Source: Chrysaora quinquecirrha
Taxonomy: Eukaryota > Cnidaria > Scyphozoa > Semaeostomeae > Pelagiidae
DNA length: 64,000 nucleotides
NCBI GenBank assembly: GCA_014526335.1
Contig: JACTAT010000037.1
Coordinates: forward strand, 13,690,100-13,754,099
Direction: 5' to 3'
Under the pieces are notes generated by a model, which was given only the letters and a program-made list of their open reading frames with translations, was not told the origin of the DNA and did no database searches. The translations under genes and the position numbers were made by a program. Numbering within the stretch: the stretch's first letter is position 1; each line of letters opens with the position of its first letter. This document shows positions 11,221 through 24,225 of this stretch, one piece after another.

Positions 11221-11345
11221 AGCTCTATTGCTCTGGTCTATTGCTCTGGTCATGCAGTACAGGTTCAAATCCCATCTATAGCACTATAGCTCAGTGAAAA
11301 CATCGTTGGCCTTCTGATCGTGAAGTCCAGGTTCGGATCCAATTT
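11221..11345 (+). repeat. tRNA-derived repeat block, unit 2
   Basis: A duplicated 'CTATTGCTCTGGT' is followed by GGTTCAAATCCC, a perfect B-box match. Next come 'TATAGCTCAGT' (A-box-like) and GGTTCGGATCC (B box). Compared with unit 3, about 165 bp between the two halves are missing. It is probably SINE-derived; no functional tRNA fold is visible. Confidence 0.5.
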
Positions 11346-13449
11346 ATTGTGGTATGTCACTGACGGAAAAATTCATCCTACTATGTGCCATTCATGACAA
11401 TATATCTTGCAAAACCGTACTGCGGACCATCACTTGCTTGCGCAGAAACTTTCTGGGCTTAACTAATTTTAAACAGGCTTCCCTCACAAAAAGGCATATA
11501 AAGTTAATGCTTGATAGTTCAACAACTTTCGGTTCATAATTATATGGACACAAATCATAACTAACATTGCAATAGTACCGTAGTTTAATATTTTTTCCAT
11601 ATCAATTGTTCAACAAAAACCTGTTTGATCAACACTTTGAAGCATTCTCCTTTCATAGTCAAAATGTTCAGTTTAAATGATAAGAAAAGACCGCATGGCA
11701 AGAAAATTTTGCCGCCAACTTTAACAACACGAGTTAATCTGCTTCACCAGAGTGACACTGCTGTATAAAGACTTACTTCGCATGAAATAACTTCAAACAA
11801 TCCCGAGACATAAGCAAAAGCATAGCTAGCTCTACTATGGGACGCACAGGAAGGATAAAAATATAAAAAGCCCCGGAGGGAGCCCCTGTCACATATCAAA
11901 CCCTAATAAATTACAAATTGCCGTGCCTAAATTTTGAGCTTCCCTTCTGAATAGCAGATATGGATTAAACTCTTTTTTTATAAGAACAATTTTATAAGAA
12001 CACGAGCCTGCATTTTGCACAGATTTTAAGAACAAAATAAGAAACAAGCTGAGGCTGGGCCTTTTCTTAATCCCTGAGAATATCAGCTAAATATGAAAGT
12101 AGGACAGTCAAACAACGTAAAAGGCAAGCAAACAAACACTGGAAAAGCATGCTCAATTTTTACACAACCCTGTTACCACTAAAGCCATTCACTGACAAAA
12201 TCTAGATGTCTCAGTAGCCAAGGAATTAAGAACACATTAAGAACATTTCAGGCTCAAAAAAGGCAAAAACTTAAGAACAGCCAGCCCCAATCAAAATTTC
12301 CTGCTTCTTATAAAGAAAAAGAGTGCACTGCATATCAAATTCTTGGAAAATGCAATTCTATATTGACCAGGCATCAAAAATCAAGATGTTGAATGGATGC
12401 ATAACCGTCGTTTCTAGCTTAGGCCTTGACTCGACCGCATTTTAGGTTTTTAAGCCTGACATCGATCTTTTGTTTTGCGATAATTAAGTTAACAGTTCGA
12501 GAACTAGTACTCACTTAGATTTTATGCTGATGCTATGGCCAGCGATGCTTTTACTTTGACTTGATCTTTGTCAACATTTTACTGCTTTCCTTCCCATAGC
12601 TGCATTCTTCATGTCTAACAAAAACTCAACCAGAACAACGCCATTGGCATTCTTGTAGTACCAAAGTGGCCTACTCAGCCTTGGTAACCAATTTTAATTC
12701 CACTGTTGCGTCAAGTGGCTATATACTTGTTTTCTTGCATTACAATTAATAGATTACATTACACCTGTTCAGATATTTGAAAATTAGCTCACCGAAACAT
12801 TTCGAATTCAGTACCTTCGTTTTATTGTAAAAACAAATTTTTATGCCTATGTTCCTTTTATGCCTATAATAGCTTGCAGATGATGATAATCTTCCGATCA
12901 CACGATCCCCAATGAAAAAAAAACAAAAGCTTAGCTGAGTGTTGAGTTTAAATAAGTGAAATAACTATGTGAAATGCGAAAAAAATGACAGAAGTTAAGC
13001 CTTAAAGAGCAATCATAGTTGTCCTTCAGGCATGGCCAAAACAGTCAAGACTGCAAGATCACATGACTGGTTGCTGCTAAACTGAAACATTTGTGCAAGA
13101 AGGCATACAAATGCTAATCTTGAAATTCCTTGTCAAGCAAAATGTTTGACCGTTTGGCTACCCCCAGAATAATTTCTTTTAACATATAATATATTTGCTT
13201 CCATCATGTGCAAAAAATGTTCTTCAAAATTTTTAAAAACGTCAAGACACAAATTTTTTCTTGTCAGGCAATGTTTGATCGTTTTACCACCTTTCAAACA
13301 TTAATTGTCAAACATTTCCATTAAATTACGTTTTTTGAGCGAGATATCATGACCAGTGCAATAATTTCGTTGCTCACAAATTTTGGACGAGCAGTGTTTT
13401 GGACGTGGTAAGTCGGTGACACATTTGAGGTAAACAAGGTTTCAAGTGT
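11346..13449. other. Spacer, unit 2
   Basis: No gene is supported. It holds the MITE at 11968-12325 and the TGTTTGAC-type block near 13120-13325. Relative to unit 3, about 350 bp are missing at about 13115, where 'ACAAATGCTAA' joins 'TCTTGAAATTCC'. The short frame at 11354-11539 recurs in units 3 and 4 but lies in repeat sequence and has no start context or splice signals, so it is not called. Confidence 0.6.
11968..12325. mobile_element. TATAAGAA-type MITE, unit 2
   Basis: Unit 1 has the uninterrupted sequence GGATTACTGCATATC near 900. Here about 360 bp split it after GGATTA. The ends AACTCTTTTTTTATAAGAA and TTCTTATAAAGAAAAAGAGT are inverted, and the target is TA (CA on the right). It is non-coding and internally rich in TTAAGAAC motifs, fitting a mariner-type MITE. 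Confidence 0.65.
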
Positions 13450-13465
13450 TTGCCTAATTAGCTAG

Positions 13466-13501
<36 letters not shown>

Positions 13502-13582
13502 TTAGCTAACTAACTAACTACTTAACTAAATAACTAAATAACGAACTAACTAACTAACTAACTAACTACCTAATTAACTTAC

Positions 13583-13669
<87 letters not shown>

Positions 13670-13670
13670 A

Positions 13671-13701
<31 letters not shown>

Positions 13702-13745
13702 TTAACTAACTAACTAACTAACTAATTAACTAACTAACTAAAGAA
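13450..13745. repeat. (TAAC)n microsatellite, unit 2
   Basis: The longest of the five tetranucleotide tracts, with interruptions by TTAGC, AATAA and similar variants. It ends about 255 bp downstream of the stop of B2. Confidence 0.95.
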
Positions 13746-14000
13746 CGATCTTGCTAAGTGGCTTACTTACTCATTAAATAGCTTACTGTTCAGGCAACTA
13801 ACTCACCAACTATAACTAACGAACCGACTAACAGAATATGTACAAAAAATTAAGAAACTTATTTCTTTTTCTAGGAGCTGATCTCAGTTTCTTATAATAA
13901 CTGCGTGTATCGAAAGTTTGGTAGCAAAAAAAAAGACAAATGACTTGAAACTGTTGAAACATTGCCTTTATCATTTTTCTAAATGACAAGTTGCTCATAG

Positions 14001-16094
14001 TCAAATGCAAGTTAAATCACAACATATTGGTTTCTGAACAAATCTGAGTCCATTACAGACCCAGCCAAGATTTTCACTTCTGAAGTTGCAGATGATGTTG
14101 TTACAATAAGCTGCAAGTCGATGAAAAGGGCACGAGCTGATATCAGATGTTAACGATTGAGAGCATGTAGGAAGATTAGTGATGGTTACGTCCCGTTTCA
14201 ATCTTCCAACGTACAATTTGGTTAAAGCTGTAAATATAAAGAGCAGTGTAAATTTCTTCGAATAGCTCAATTCACAAAATTGTAGCGCACATCTAATTTC
14301 CGTGAATCAACCTTTAAGCATTTAATGATCGTGCATACCCGTGCATAACACCTATACAAGAACCTAAGCGCCTCCCACAAAAGAATGGAATAGAGATGAA
14401 AATATGGCATTGTACACACAGATACTCAAACGGGAAAGGGTCGTTTTTAACGAATTACTAGCTTCAAAAGAATATACTGCAACTTGTTGATTATATGAAA
14501 ATTATTGCAGTCTTCTGAGGTAGGTTTCAAGCTGTGCTGACGCTACGCTTCGGTAAAAATGCAAAGCTTTTTATAGAGAAAGTTTTTATTTCCAAAATTT
14601 TAAGTTTCTTGTGGAAGAAATAAACATTTACTTCCGACAAAAGATTCCCTGGCCCTTTAGGTCGATTACATTTCTATCCGATTTGATTAGGCAATGATAA
14701 ACCACAAACAGAACTCAACGCTCATAAAAATACGTAAAATAAACGAATTTTCCTCAAAGTTCTTCAGTCTCCAGAAAATTGTAATTTTTGCATCAAGTTA
14801 TTAAATGACTCAATTTTTCGGTGAACGCTAAAATCTAATAATGACTTTTTTAATGCGAAAAATGACAAGAACGAGGACACAATGGGCTTACTCCGAGGAT
14901 TGTGGAGTGGGACATATTGATGAGGATAATTGACTTAGGTCAAAGAGCAACAACGACAACGAAAGGCGATGTAGTCTAGGTTTAACTTCCATGTTACGAT
15001 TGACTCGAAAGCCGAGCGGATGAAAAAATGTCTCGACTACTAATATAGGTCGCCCTGAATCCCTCAACAACTGAATTTCCCGAAAAAAAGGTAAAGAAGC
15101 TCGGAAACATTCTCCCTAGAGCGCAGGCGTTTCGTTCAATGTTAAGTTTCAAAAGAAAACAGGGCCATTTTATAAAAATGAGCGGCAAAGGCTAACTCGT
15201 CAAATGGAACCAAGGGGGCATGCTCCTCGGAACATTTTGAAAATTACTCGGCTGGAATCACTCTAATTGCCATTTCAGGAACCTTGAATTAGAATCTTCT
15301 CAGCATGTTATCAAGGAAAACTTATTTAATTTGTACTTCAAATACGTTTTTTATTTCTATTTGTTAAAATCTCTACACAACTTAACACCTACTGAAATCG
15401 CTTCTTTAATTAAATGTATTAAAAGCTATATCGTTATACATATACCATTTTTGACAAAAAGCTTAGAATCCTATCAGCTAGCACTGGGGATAACAAAATT
15501 GTGATTTAATGATCAGTTGTTATCATTTGTTTTTATAATGCTGTATGATGCAAGATATTTCCAACGATATGCCTCTGTCTAAGATTGGAGAATTTTTGAC
15601 CACAATTTCTCAATTTACCAGCTACGTCCGCAAGAGAAGGAAGTTGCTGACAGGCTTGAAGCCAGGGGTACCGCATCCCCCCATCCGCAATAGCTACGAC
15701 CCTGGCTGTGTTGCAGGGCAAAGATACAAATGCTATGGAGGAAAATTGAGGGTGGATAGTTTTACCTTTAGCAACATCAGCTTTTATCTTCTCTACATCC
15801 CGTTTTGCTTCTTCCATGTCCCTGTTGAATTTGCTTGCCTAAAAATGATAAAAAGAAAAAACAAATTCGAGTTGACAAATTGATTTCAAACCGCAGTTCT
15901 CTCGGTATGGTTTCGTCATCGTCAGCCAAGAAAATTTTGGAATATGCTATTTGCTGTTCTTGCTTCATTATTTCTAACATCTTTTTTATTAGTCTAGCAG
16001 CTTCATTAATCTTAAGAATTCAAATCGATAGTTGAAACAGTGTTATTACGTAAGCAACTGCCAGCAACATTATCAACAGAAGTGCAAGCTTCAT
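14001..16094 (-). CDS. B2: secreted 8-cysteine peptide precursor
   Basis: Coding exons are 16050-16094 (15 codons, signal [21 protein letters not shown] donor), 15766-15838 (73 nt, ASKFNRDMEEAKRD, a charged helix-like propeptide) and 14001-14227 (227 nt). Phases are 0 and 1 as in the A genes; 114 residues. The last exon begins [13 protein letters not shown] with a Lys-Arg site, then cysteines spaced C-x10-C-x8-C-x4-C-x10-C-x10-CC-x3-C. Loop 3 is one residue shorter and loop 4 two longer than in A1. A noncoding leader exon is indicated by the acceptor TTTTTTCAG 9 nt before ATG and a donor at 16596. Nearly identical to B4: the last residues differ (CCDLTC here, CCDLAC there). Intact; function unknown, secretion inferred from the hydrophobic N-terminus. 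Confidence 0.85.
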
Positions 16095-16667
16095 CTTTGT
16101 TATCTGAAAAAAGAAAAGTTGAAATGCAGACACCAATTTGCTGTTAAAAATTTATATTGCTTCAAAGGACGAAACTTTAACTTTTGCAATAAACAACTTG
16201 ACCAAATTCGTTAAAGTTTATTATTCTTGCAAAAGAGTATCCTGTTAAATTTTTACCGGTCACTCTGTATAGCCTACGTGTATACCTTATCTTTCATCTT
16301 CGTCTTTTGGAAGAAGAGGTCTACACGTAGTCTACTCAGTCTGCCGCTGCTATAACAAAAAAATTCAATTGAGTTTTATTCCCAAAAAGTCGTTTCCTGT
16401 AAAAAACTTGAAATTTCTTCTCGTTTTTGATGTATATCTCGAAATTTTGCTTTTTTTCAGAGCAGACAGAAATTCTTCTCGCAAAATGTTCTTCCATTCG
16501 AATGTATAACAATTTTCCTATACATATCAAGGACTTCTAAATTAAACTGTAAAATTTTGAAAAAAAGATGATTCCTTATATAAAAAGAAACTTACCTGAA
16601 ATAATTGAAGAGCAAAAGAATCCTTTCCAAACTGATTACGAGAATGTAGCAATAAAATTTGCGCTCG

Positions 16668-16699
16668 TCACTGTAATACTTGCTATAACAGCTATACAA
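16668..16699 (-). promoter_or_regulatory. Shared upstream box of B2
   Basis: TCACTGTAATACT, then GCTATAA, then CAGCTATACAA on the plus strand. It has the B-type spacing, about 10 bp longer than in A genes, and lies 70-105 bp upstream of the leader donor. Confidence 0.5.
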
Positions 16700-16799
16700 G
16701 CATGATTTTGGAGCAGCTGTAATATCAAAATGTAAATTTAAAAGCTTTTATCATCTTTGTTGACAAGGATATTTACAGGAAATAATCATGAAATATATT

Positions 16800-17320
16800 T
16801 AATATGTCCAAGCCTCTTGACTTTAAGAACTGGGGGGTGGGACTTGATCAAATTTTATCATGGACTTGCCACCCAAACATCCAAAAACATGCCAGGAATG
16901 TATACCCGACCTTAAACCAATTTTCAAAAAGATATACCTTGCCTTTTACAATTTTAAAAGACTGCTCTTGTAGCAAAACGTATATTGATGAAACGAAATA
17001 AGAAATAACGAGATGTTTAGAGCACCAGCAAGACAGCATCATTGCTGAAGAGTCGAGAAGATCATGTACTACAAGAAACCAATAATAATAAAGATTTTCA
17101 TGGTCGCTCAGCTGGATAAATGCTAAAACGCCGAGTATGGAACCACTGTGGTATCCATGGAAAGTGATAGAAGTGTAGCTAGCGTTAGATATACCAGTGG
17201 GCCAGAGCAAGTCGGTCGGACGCTACTGGGTTGACCAAGGATGTTGGTGATTAGGCTCATAATAAGTCATGGAGACCTTTTTTAATGAAATGGGGGAAGG
17301 ATTCAGATGCACTTAATATT
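16800..17320 (+). mobile_element. Penelope-like GIY-YIG relic, unit 2
   Basis: Plus-strand reading CSCSKTYIDETK, stop, then TRCLEHQQDSIIAEESRRS at about 16960-17080. It is the same relic as in unit 1, further decayed (the Gly of CSCGK is Ser). The open minus frame over it is an artefact. Confidence 0.55.
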
Positions 17321-17584
17321 TGATTGAATAATTTATGATATATGACTTGGATCTATTCGTTTAAAAGAACAATTTCTACGAACATTCGATGTCGCTATTT
17401 TTGCGAACTTTGATTACTGGTTTTGATAAAGGCACCCGCTAGTGGGTGCTGAAATATTACTTTATTTACGAACGAGAGATATAAATTCCATAACAATGTT
17501 TGTTTTCTTCGTTGTTCTAACTATGACCTGACAAGATGTATAAGATGTCGAGAAGGTTAAAAACTTCAAAGTAAATAAATATTT

Positions 17585-17741
17585 GTAAGCGGATAACCAG
17601 TGTAAGCGGTGCCATTCTTCTTTGGCAGTTTGTGATCTTCGACGTTTTCCCTCATGAAGTGAGGATGTAGTTTACTTTAGCTCTACTAGAAGTGAACCCA
17701 ACTGATTAATCCTCCACCAAATGGCTTCCAATCAGCCAACA
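17585..17741. mobile_element. Short solo LTR or TRIM-like insertion, unit 2
   Basis: Begins TGTAAGCGG and ends GCCAACA, flanked by ATATT on both sides. Unit 1 has a single ATATT at the matching place. TG…CA ends with a 5-bp target duplication are typical of LTR-retrotransposon insertions. The copy at 48474-48651 is about 20 bp longer because this one has lost part of the segment after GGATAACCA. Confidence 0.65.
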
Positions 17742-18481
17742 ATATTGCATTCTATTCCCTTTGGACTCGTATTTGTCAACTCCGCCATTTCTACCACTGA
17801 ACTGGCTCTTTCTGGCATTTTCTCCCCCAACTCTATACCGATTTGAGAATAAGCATTATTTGGGGTTTTTTCTGCCAAATTTAAAGCTATGGCTGAACTA
17901 AGAAACTTGTCGCTTGCGACGCTGTATTTGGCGTGTCTGCCATGGTGGCTGCACATGCGAATGACAAGCGAGCAACATGTCCCCTGAGTCATTTGCATGT
18001 CGTGGAGGGATAAAAAATGTTTCTGTTGTCTCCCAGATACATTTGCTTGTCTCTTGCTCCAATTTTTATCGCGCGCTACAAAGTTTCCGAGGTGGCTAAA
18101 CTGGGGGACATCTTGGCTGACATGTCACGCCGACAATGTTGCAAGCCATATGTTTCCAGGTTTAGCCAGGTCTTAACGCTTTCAGAATAGGCCCTATTTG
18201 GCCTTTTCTCTGCCAACTCCACTGCTTCAAGAATAGGCATTTTTTGGCTTCCTCTGCCGTCCCTAGTGCCAACGTGTTTCAGCACATACTAAGAAAAGGC
18301 AAACGTGTTTCAGCACATACTAAGAAAGAATCACTTGAAGCAAGATTTGAAGATTTGAAGTTTCTAACATTTATTTTTATCATCTTTCAAGCAAAAAGGA
18401 ATTAATGTAGCTAAAACGTTTATATTATTTTTTCAGAAATTATATTTTCCTTACCTTATGACAAAGATTCTTTTTATCAAG
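17742..18481. other. Spacer downstream of A2
   Basis: No gene is seen. It repeats the GTCTCC/GGCTAAAC block of unit 1 and contains a local duplication of 'AACGTGTTTCAGCACATACTAAGAAA' (first and second copy about 28 bp apart near 18270), which is also present in unit 4. Confidence 0.55.
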
Positions 18482-19684
18482 TTATCTTCTGCAAAAGAAA
18501 TCACAACATTTTGGTGCCCGAACTAATTTGCTTCCTCTGCAAACAAAGCCAGAACCTCTAACGTCACAGATTGTGCTGAATTTACAGGTAACGTCAACCA
18601 AGTGCTCGGGACATGTCATGATAACATTCGTTGTCTTGACGTCGCATGTGGGAAAAGTTTCTACAGTTATATCACGCTTTAACTTTCCAACAAAATACTT
18701 CTTCAGAGCTGAAATAAAGAAAGAACGATAGTTAATTCCAGTAGATGAAAAATGCTCGTCTTTGAACATTGATTTATGCTTAGGATTTGTTGTGACATCA
18801 TAGTATCTTAAGATCTGTAAGAAGTCAATTAGCTGTAATAAGGTTTCTAGTTCTCCGGGCAGCCAAGGGCACACAGAGACACACTTGATAGCGACCTTGA
18901 CATTATCTTTCCATTTTCCATTTCATCTGCAGTCAAGTTCCTTCTTGCAGTCACGCTGCTTGCTGCTTTGCATTGCAAACAGAAAACGTAGGGAATACAT
19001 CAACATATAGCTACGTGCGAGTACTTTAATCCCGAAGACACATTGTTCACTTGGTCATTGCAATCGTTTAGCCATGCCTAAATGAGAAGTGTTAGATGAA
19101 CATAAACAATCATTTTTGTGTGACAGGACATCAGACTGAACAATTGACTGAGGCACAAGTGCACCCAAGTACCCATCGAAATGCACCGATCATGAAAGTA
19201 AAGCTGATTCGTTATTGTTCTTTGAACACCAATCAGCTCTGGGGATACATTACAGCGGGAAACCCAAGATAATTAATTGAGAGGCCAAGTGAGTAAATGA
19301 ACTTTTTCTGCCTACACAGCACCGGCCTGTTGCTTTGATGTGGACACATACAATTTTCTTGAGTTTTTGATGACGTGAGAGTGTCTTTTAAAGAGTTTTC
19401 TTTATAAGTAAACAAAAAATGTTTTCAATAGGGTTATGCATGATTTACCTTGAGCCACACCAGCCTTTATCTTCTCGAATTTCCATGTTGCTACTTTATC
19501 CACTCTGTTGAGCTCACTTGCCTTGAAAAACAATAAACATGCAAGTATAAATGTAGTATGAATGTTTCATGCTACCAAAGATTAATTTCAAAAGAATATT
19601 AAAATTGTTTATCTCGTTATGTTTACTCACATTGATTAGAAAAACAACTGCCAGTAGGACCACTAATAGAACTACAATCTTCAT
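18482..19684 (-). CDS. A2: secreted 8-cysteine peptide precursor
   Basis: Exons 19631-19684 (signal, same as A1), 19449-19521 (propeptide, 73 nt) and 18482-18708 (227 nt, stop TAA), phases 0 and 1, 117 residues. The last exon begins ALKKYFVGKLKRD and keeps all eight cysteines with the A spacing. Compared with A1 it has Lys for Thr near the exon start and APKCC for APRCC. Leader-exon donor at 20066. Intron 2 lacks the ~35-bp segment found in A1 and A4 near 8600. An open frame that runs from the intron into the last exon (to 18874) is chance: a one-base change closes it in A1. The gene looks intact. Confidence 0.85.
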
Positions 19685-20149
19685 CTTGTTTATCTAACAA
19701 ATTAATAAAAAAACCGTATGGCAAGAACTTATATTTGCAATTATATGCAAGGTATGGGTTTCTGTGATGAGCAGAGAGAGTCCACTCAATAGCACAATGC
19801 TATTCTAATCTGAGTTCACCCAATCCTTCCTCACAAGGTGATAAATTTCTCCTTTTGTCTTTTGTCTGGAACTACGGCCAGGTTGGTGCCTTTCTCGCTC
19901 TTTGTCGCGATTTTGATCTTTGTTTGATTCTAACAATCATATATTGCAAATGAAACGTGTTCATAAACGATCTCAGCAACCACTCTCACTTTGCCTTTAT
20001 TTAGCTAGTTACAGTTCAGCATGAATTACGAGAAAAGATATAAAATGAATTAGTTTCGGTTTTACCTGTGGTAAGAGGCTAACAAATCGATTTGAAACTG
20101 ATTCCAAGAATAAAAAATCGAACATCAATATGCACTTTTCTGCAATACT

Positions 20150-20172
20150 TCACTGTAATCCAGCTATACAAA
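20150..20172 (-). promoter_or_regulatory. Shared upstream box of A2
   Basis: TCACTGTAAT adjoining CCAGCTATACAAA, identical to A1, about 85-105 bp upstream of the leader donor at 20066. Confidence 0.5.
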
Positions 20173-20259
20173 CACGACATCATAGGCTTATTTTTTATTG
20201 TATACAAATACGACAATGTATCTTACGAAACGATAGTAAAGTAAATTACAATACAGTTA

Positions 20260-21206
20260 CTGTAAATGCTCTGATAAACGCCCCGGGCGTGTATTTAATT
20301 TTCGGGATTTCAAGGGGGTGTTGACGCTTGTCAAGAAATTTTTCTTACATACAAATTTTTAAGTTTTATTTTCATTGAAAAGTTGCTTAATACACAGAAA
20401 ATCACAAATATTTATTGGAAGATGTAAGAAGTACAGCAAAGGACTAAAAATTAGTTTTATATATTATATATTAGTTGCTGTATTATGTATTATTAATTGT
20501 TATATATATTGTAAACTATATGTAATATATAATATTCATATAATTTTTGTTTAATAAGTTACAAACATGATTTTGTTAATTTGTTTTAAGTTCGAACCAT
20601 TTACTGCACCATTTACTGAAAATTTCTGTGCTTGGTTTCGCTTCGTCAACAATTTGGCGCTTCATCAATAATTAGCTGCCAATTATCCAGGAATGACTAA
20701 TAGGCGAACCAAAATATTTTTTCCCTCTGGGCATTATATTTTATACAAAAATCAACAAAAAGTTTTTTGCCACACCCAAATCTATTGATTAGGTGCTAAT
20801 TGTGAGGCGTGGTTTCAAAAAATGTCCGATTTTGGTCCAAAAGGGAAAAAATTTTAAAATATGCTGGAAGACTTAATTTAGAGCAACTTTCGTGCAAATG
20901 AGCTAGGCAAGACTTGATTTGTTAGGCACCAGTCCAGAAAGTTTGAGCTTTCTGTCGCAATTGTAACACCGTTTTTATATGGGGGGCAAATATGCCCCCC
21001 TGCGTGTTTACAGTCATTTTGGACCCCGTGTGGAATAGAGTTAAAGATCAATCCTTGAATTTATTTTCTTCTAGATGGATTGATTGAGGAACACTCTAAT
21101 AAAAGCTCCTTTCGACTAAAGAGGCTAAATTTGCGAATATTTAAGAAAGGCGTTATTTGGAGACGGGCGTTTAAAAGAGGCTGGGCATTTATTAGAGCAG
21201 TTACGG
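20260..21206. mobile_element. TA-flanked element with 'GATAAACGCCC' ends, unit 2
   Basis: Near-identical copy of 9968-10915 with the same TA flanks and inverted ends. Differences are single bases and one extra C in the 'GCCCCCC' run near 20995. Non-coding. Confidence 0.6.
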
Positions 21207-21514
21207 TAATGTATTTTACAATGTATTGCAATCATTGACATTGTCGCGATAGCTAATTCGTACTTTATCAGCTATACTAACTTATTTGCTAAGCTTTATC
21301 AATATTATCGTAACAATAAGTTTTATGCAGTCAAAATTTATTTTACTTCGTGTTGATGGTAAGAGTGCTTTTGCATCAGCCCAATCATACAATACCTTCT
21401 TTGCAGGACCCTTAACGTTTATCTTGCAAAACTGCCATACCAAAAAAAATCGGATTCGAAAGGGAATAGGGCCTAATGATGTATGACTATAATTTCTCGG
21501 TGATTTTATCGAGC

Positions 21515-21812
21515 TCTATTGCTCTGGTCTATTGCTCTGGTCATGCAGTACAGGTTCAAATCCCATCTATTATGGTATGACAGTTTTGGAAAATCTATCC
21601 TAGTGTTCATCATTCATAGCAAATATATGAAACTATGAATGATGCTGAAGAAGGCTCAACATTGCAAAAGTCCACAATGAGAAACAGGACGACAGCCCAC
21701 CTTGAGCTGCATCACCTCCAGATTTATTCAGTAATTTCATTCAGCACTATAGCTCAGTGAAAACATCGTTGGCCCTCTGATTGTGAAGTCCAGGTTCGGA
21801 TCCAATTTATTG
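21515..21812 (+). repeat. tRNA-derived repeat block, unit 3
   Basis: Fullest version of the block: the duplicated 'CTATTGCTCTGGT' with B box GGTTCAAATCCC, about 170 bp of unit-specific sequence, then 'TATAGCTCAGT' and B box GGTTCGGATCC at 21793-21803. Likely two tRNA-derived SINE heads. Confidence 0.5.
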
Positions 21813-24007
21813 TGGAATGTCACTGACGGAAAAATTCATCCTACTGTGTGCCATTCATGACAATATATCTTGCCAAACCGTACTGCGGACCATCACTTGC
21901 TTGCGCAGAAACTTTCTGGGCTTAACTAATTTTAAACAGGCTTCCCTCACAAAAAGGCATATAAAGTTAATGCTTGATAGTTCAACAACTTTCGGTTCAT
22001 AATTATATGGACACAAATCATAACTAACATTGCAATAATACCGTAGTTTAATATTTTTTCCATATCAATTGTTCAACAAAAACCTGTTTGATCAACACTT
22101 TGAAGCATTCTCCTTTCATAGTCAAAATGTTCAGTTTAAATGATAAGAAAAGACCGCATGGCAAGAAAATTTTGCCGCCAACTTTAAAAACACGAGTTAA
22201 TCTGCTTCACCAGAGTGACACTGCTGTATAAAGAATTACTTCGCATGAAATAACTTCAAACAATCACGAGACATAAGCAAAAGCATGACTAGCTCCACTA
22301 TGGGACGCACAGGAAGGATAAAAATATAAAAAGCCCCGGAAAGAGCCCCTGTCACATATCAAACCCTAATAAATTACAAATTGCCGTGCCTAAATTTTGA
22401 GCTTCCCTTCTGAATAGCATATATGGATTAAACTCTTTTTTTTTTTATAAAAACAATTTTATAAGAACACGAGCCTGCATTTTGCCCAGATTTTAAGAAC
22501 AAAATAAGAACAAGCTGAGGCTGGGCCTTTTCTTAAGCCCTGAGAATACCAGCTAAATATGAAAGTAGGACAGTCAAACAACGTAAAAAGCAAGCAAACA
22601 AAAACTGGACAAGCATGCTCAATTTTTACACAACCCTGTTACCGCTAAAGCCATTCACTGACAAAATCTAGATGTCTCAGTAACCAAGGAATTAGGAACA
22701 GATTAAGAACATTTCAGGCTCAAAAAAGGCAAAAACTTAAAAACAGCCAGCCTCAATCAAAGTTTCCTGGTTCTTATATAGAAAAAGAGTGCACTGCATA
22801 TCAAATTCTTGGAAAATGCAATTCTATATTGACCAGGCATCAAAAATCAAGATGTTGAATGGGTCCTTAACCGTCGTTTCTAGCTTAGGCCTTGACTCGA
22901 CCGCAATTTAAGTTTTTAACCCTGACATTGATCTTTTTGTTTTGCGATTATTAAGTTAACAGTTCGAGAACTAGTGCTCACTTAGGTTTTATGCTGATGC
23001 TATAGCCAGCGGTGCTTTTACTTTGACTTGATCTTTGTCAACATTTTACTGCTTTCATCCTCATAGTTGCATTCTTCATGTCTAACAAAAACTCAACCAG
23101 AACAGCGCCATTGGCATTCTTGTAGTACTAAAGTGGCCTACTCAGCCTTGGAATCCAATTTTAATTCCACTGTTGCGTCAAGTGGCTATATACTTGTTTT
23201 CTTGCTTTACAATTAATGGATTATGTTACACCTTTTCAGCTATTGAAAATTTCCTCACAGAAACATTTCGAATTCAGTACCTTCGTTTTATTGTTAAGGC
23301 ACATTTTTATGCCTATATTCCTTTTATGCCTATAATAGCTTGCAGATGATGATAATCTTCCGATCACACCGTCACCAATGAAAAAAACAAAAGCTTAGCT
23401 GAGTTTTGAGTGTAAGTAAGTGAAATAACTATGTGAAATGCGAATAAAATGACAGAAGTTAAACCTTAAAGAGCAATCACAGTTGTCCTTCAGGCATTGC
23501 CCAAAACAGTCAAGACTGCAAGATGACATGACTGGTTGCTGCTAAATTGAAACATTTGTGCAAGAAGGCATACAAATGCTAACTTTATAAATTGGCTGCA
23601 TTCGGCCATCCAATGAGCCAGTGGAGCTTCGTCCCAAAATGTCTGGTGTTGTTGGCAGAAATGTTGGAAGACATGACAGAAATACTTTATTCTCTGTTAC
23701 CGAAATTACACAAGCTTCTTATAAGGGCCATATTTGAGAAACCAATACCTGACTGTGGAATGTTCTAATGTATATGATTTCATTGTTCTTTTTTCGTCGT
23801 TGTTTTTCACAGTTGTAAAAAGACTGTTTTCTTAACCTGGTATTTTTCATGGCAAAACAGCTCGCTCTTTGATATAATTAGGCCCTGGCCTAAGACCCTG
23901 GTGCAACAATCAGATACAGTTGGTCAAGCATTTGAAATTCCTTGTCAAGCAAAATGTTTGACCGTTTGGCTACCTCCAGAAAAATTTCTTTTCAAACATA
24001 TTTGCTT
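21813..24007. other. Spacer, unit 3
   Basis: No gene is supported. It contains the MITE at 22431-22791 and then the long backbone that ends in the TGTTTGAC-type block at about 23920-24010, which is truncated here by the start of the (TAAC)n tract. Confidence 0.6.
22431..22791. mobile_element. TATAAGAA-type MITE, unit 3
   Basis: Same insertion site and ends as 11968-12325. Because the site is shared, it was present before the units duplicated or was spread with them. Confidence 0.65.
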
Positions 24008-24013
24008 CCATCA

Positions 24014-24017
24014 AACG

Positions 24018-24114
<97 letters not shown>

Positions 24115-24115
24115 T

Positions 24116-24178
<63 letters not shown>

Positions 24179-24225
24179 CTAATTAACTAACTAACTCACT
24201 TACTAACTATCTAACAAACTAATGA
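24014..24225. repeat. (TAAC)n microsatellite, unit 3
   Basis: The purest of the five tracts: an almost uninterrupted CTAA run of about 160 bp followed by a degenerate end. Confidence 0.95.

Noticed and set aside
11354..11539. Recurrent 61-codon plus-strand frame MSLTEKFILLCAIHD in units 2-4
   Set aside because: It lies in the tRNA-derived repeat region, and unit 1 has the same DNA with the frame broken.
15845..15985. Possible extra exon between signal and propeptide exons of B genes ([15 protein letters not shown], then DDDETI)
   Set aside because: Stops interrupt it in B1 and B3, and no phase-0 donor fits. It is open only in B2 and B4.
15977..16260. Plus-strand frames beginning [14 protein letters not shown], present in each unit
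   Set aside because: They are antisense to the signal exon and leader intron of the B genes; their recurrence only reflects the tandem duplication.
16848..17210. 120-codon minus-strand frame beginning MLWPTGISNASY, repeated in each unit
   Set aside because: It is the reverse strand of the decayed GIY-YIG relic. It has no signal or domain, and its ends vary between copies.
18709..18874. 5' extension of the A last exon into an open frame (MCPWLPGELETLLQ…)
   Set aside because: The frame is intronic. It is closed by a small indel in A1, and it would bypass the phase-1 acceptor that joins the propeptide exon in all copies.
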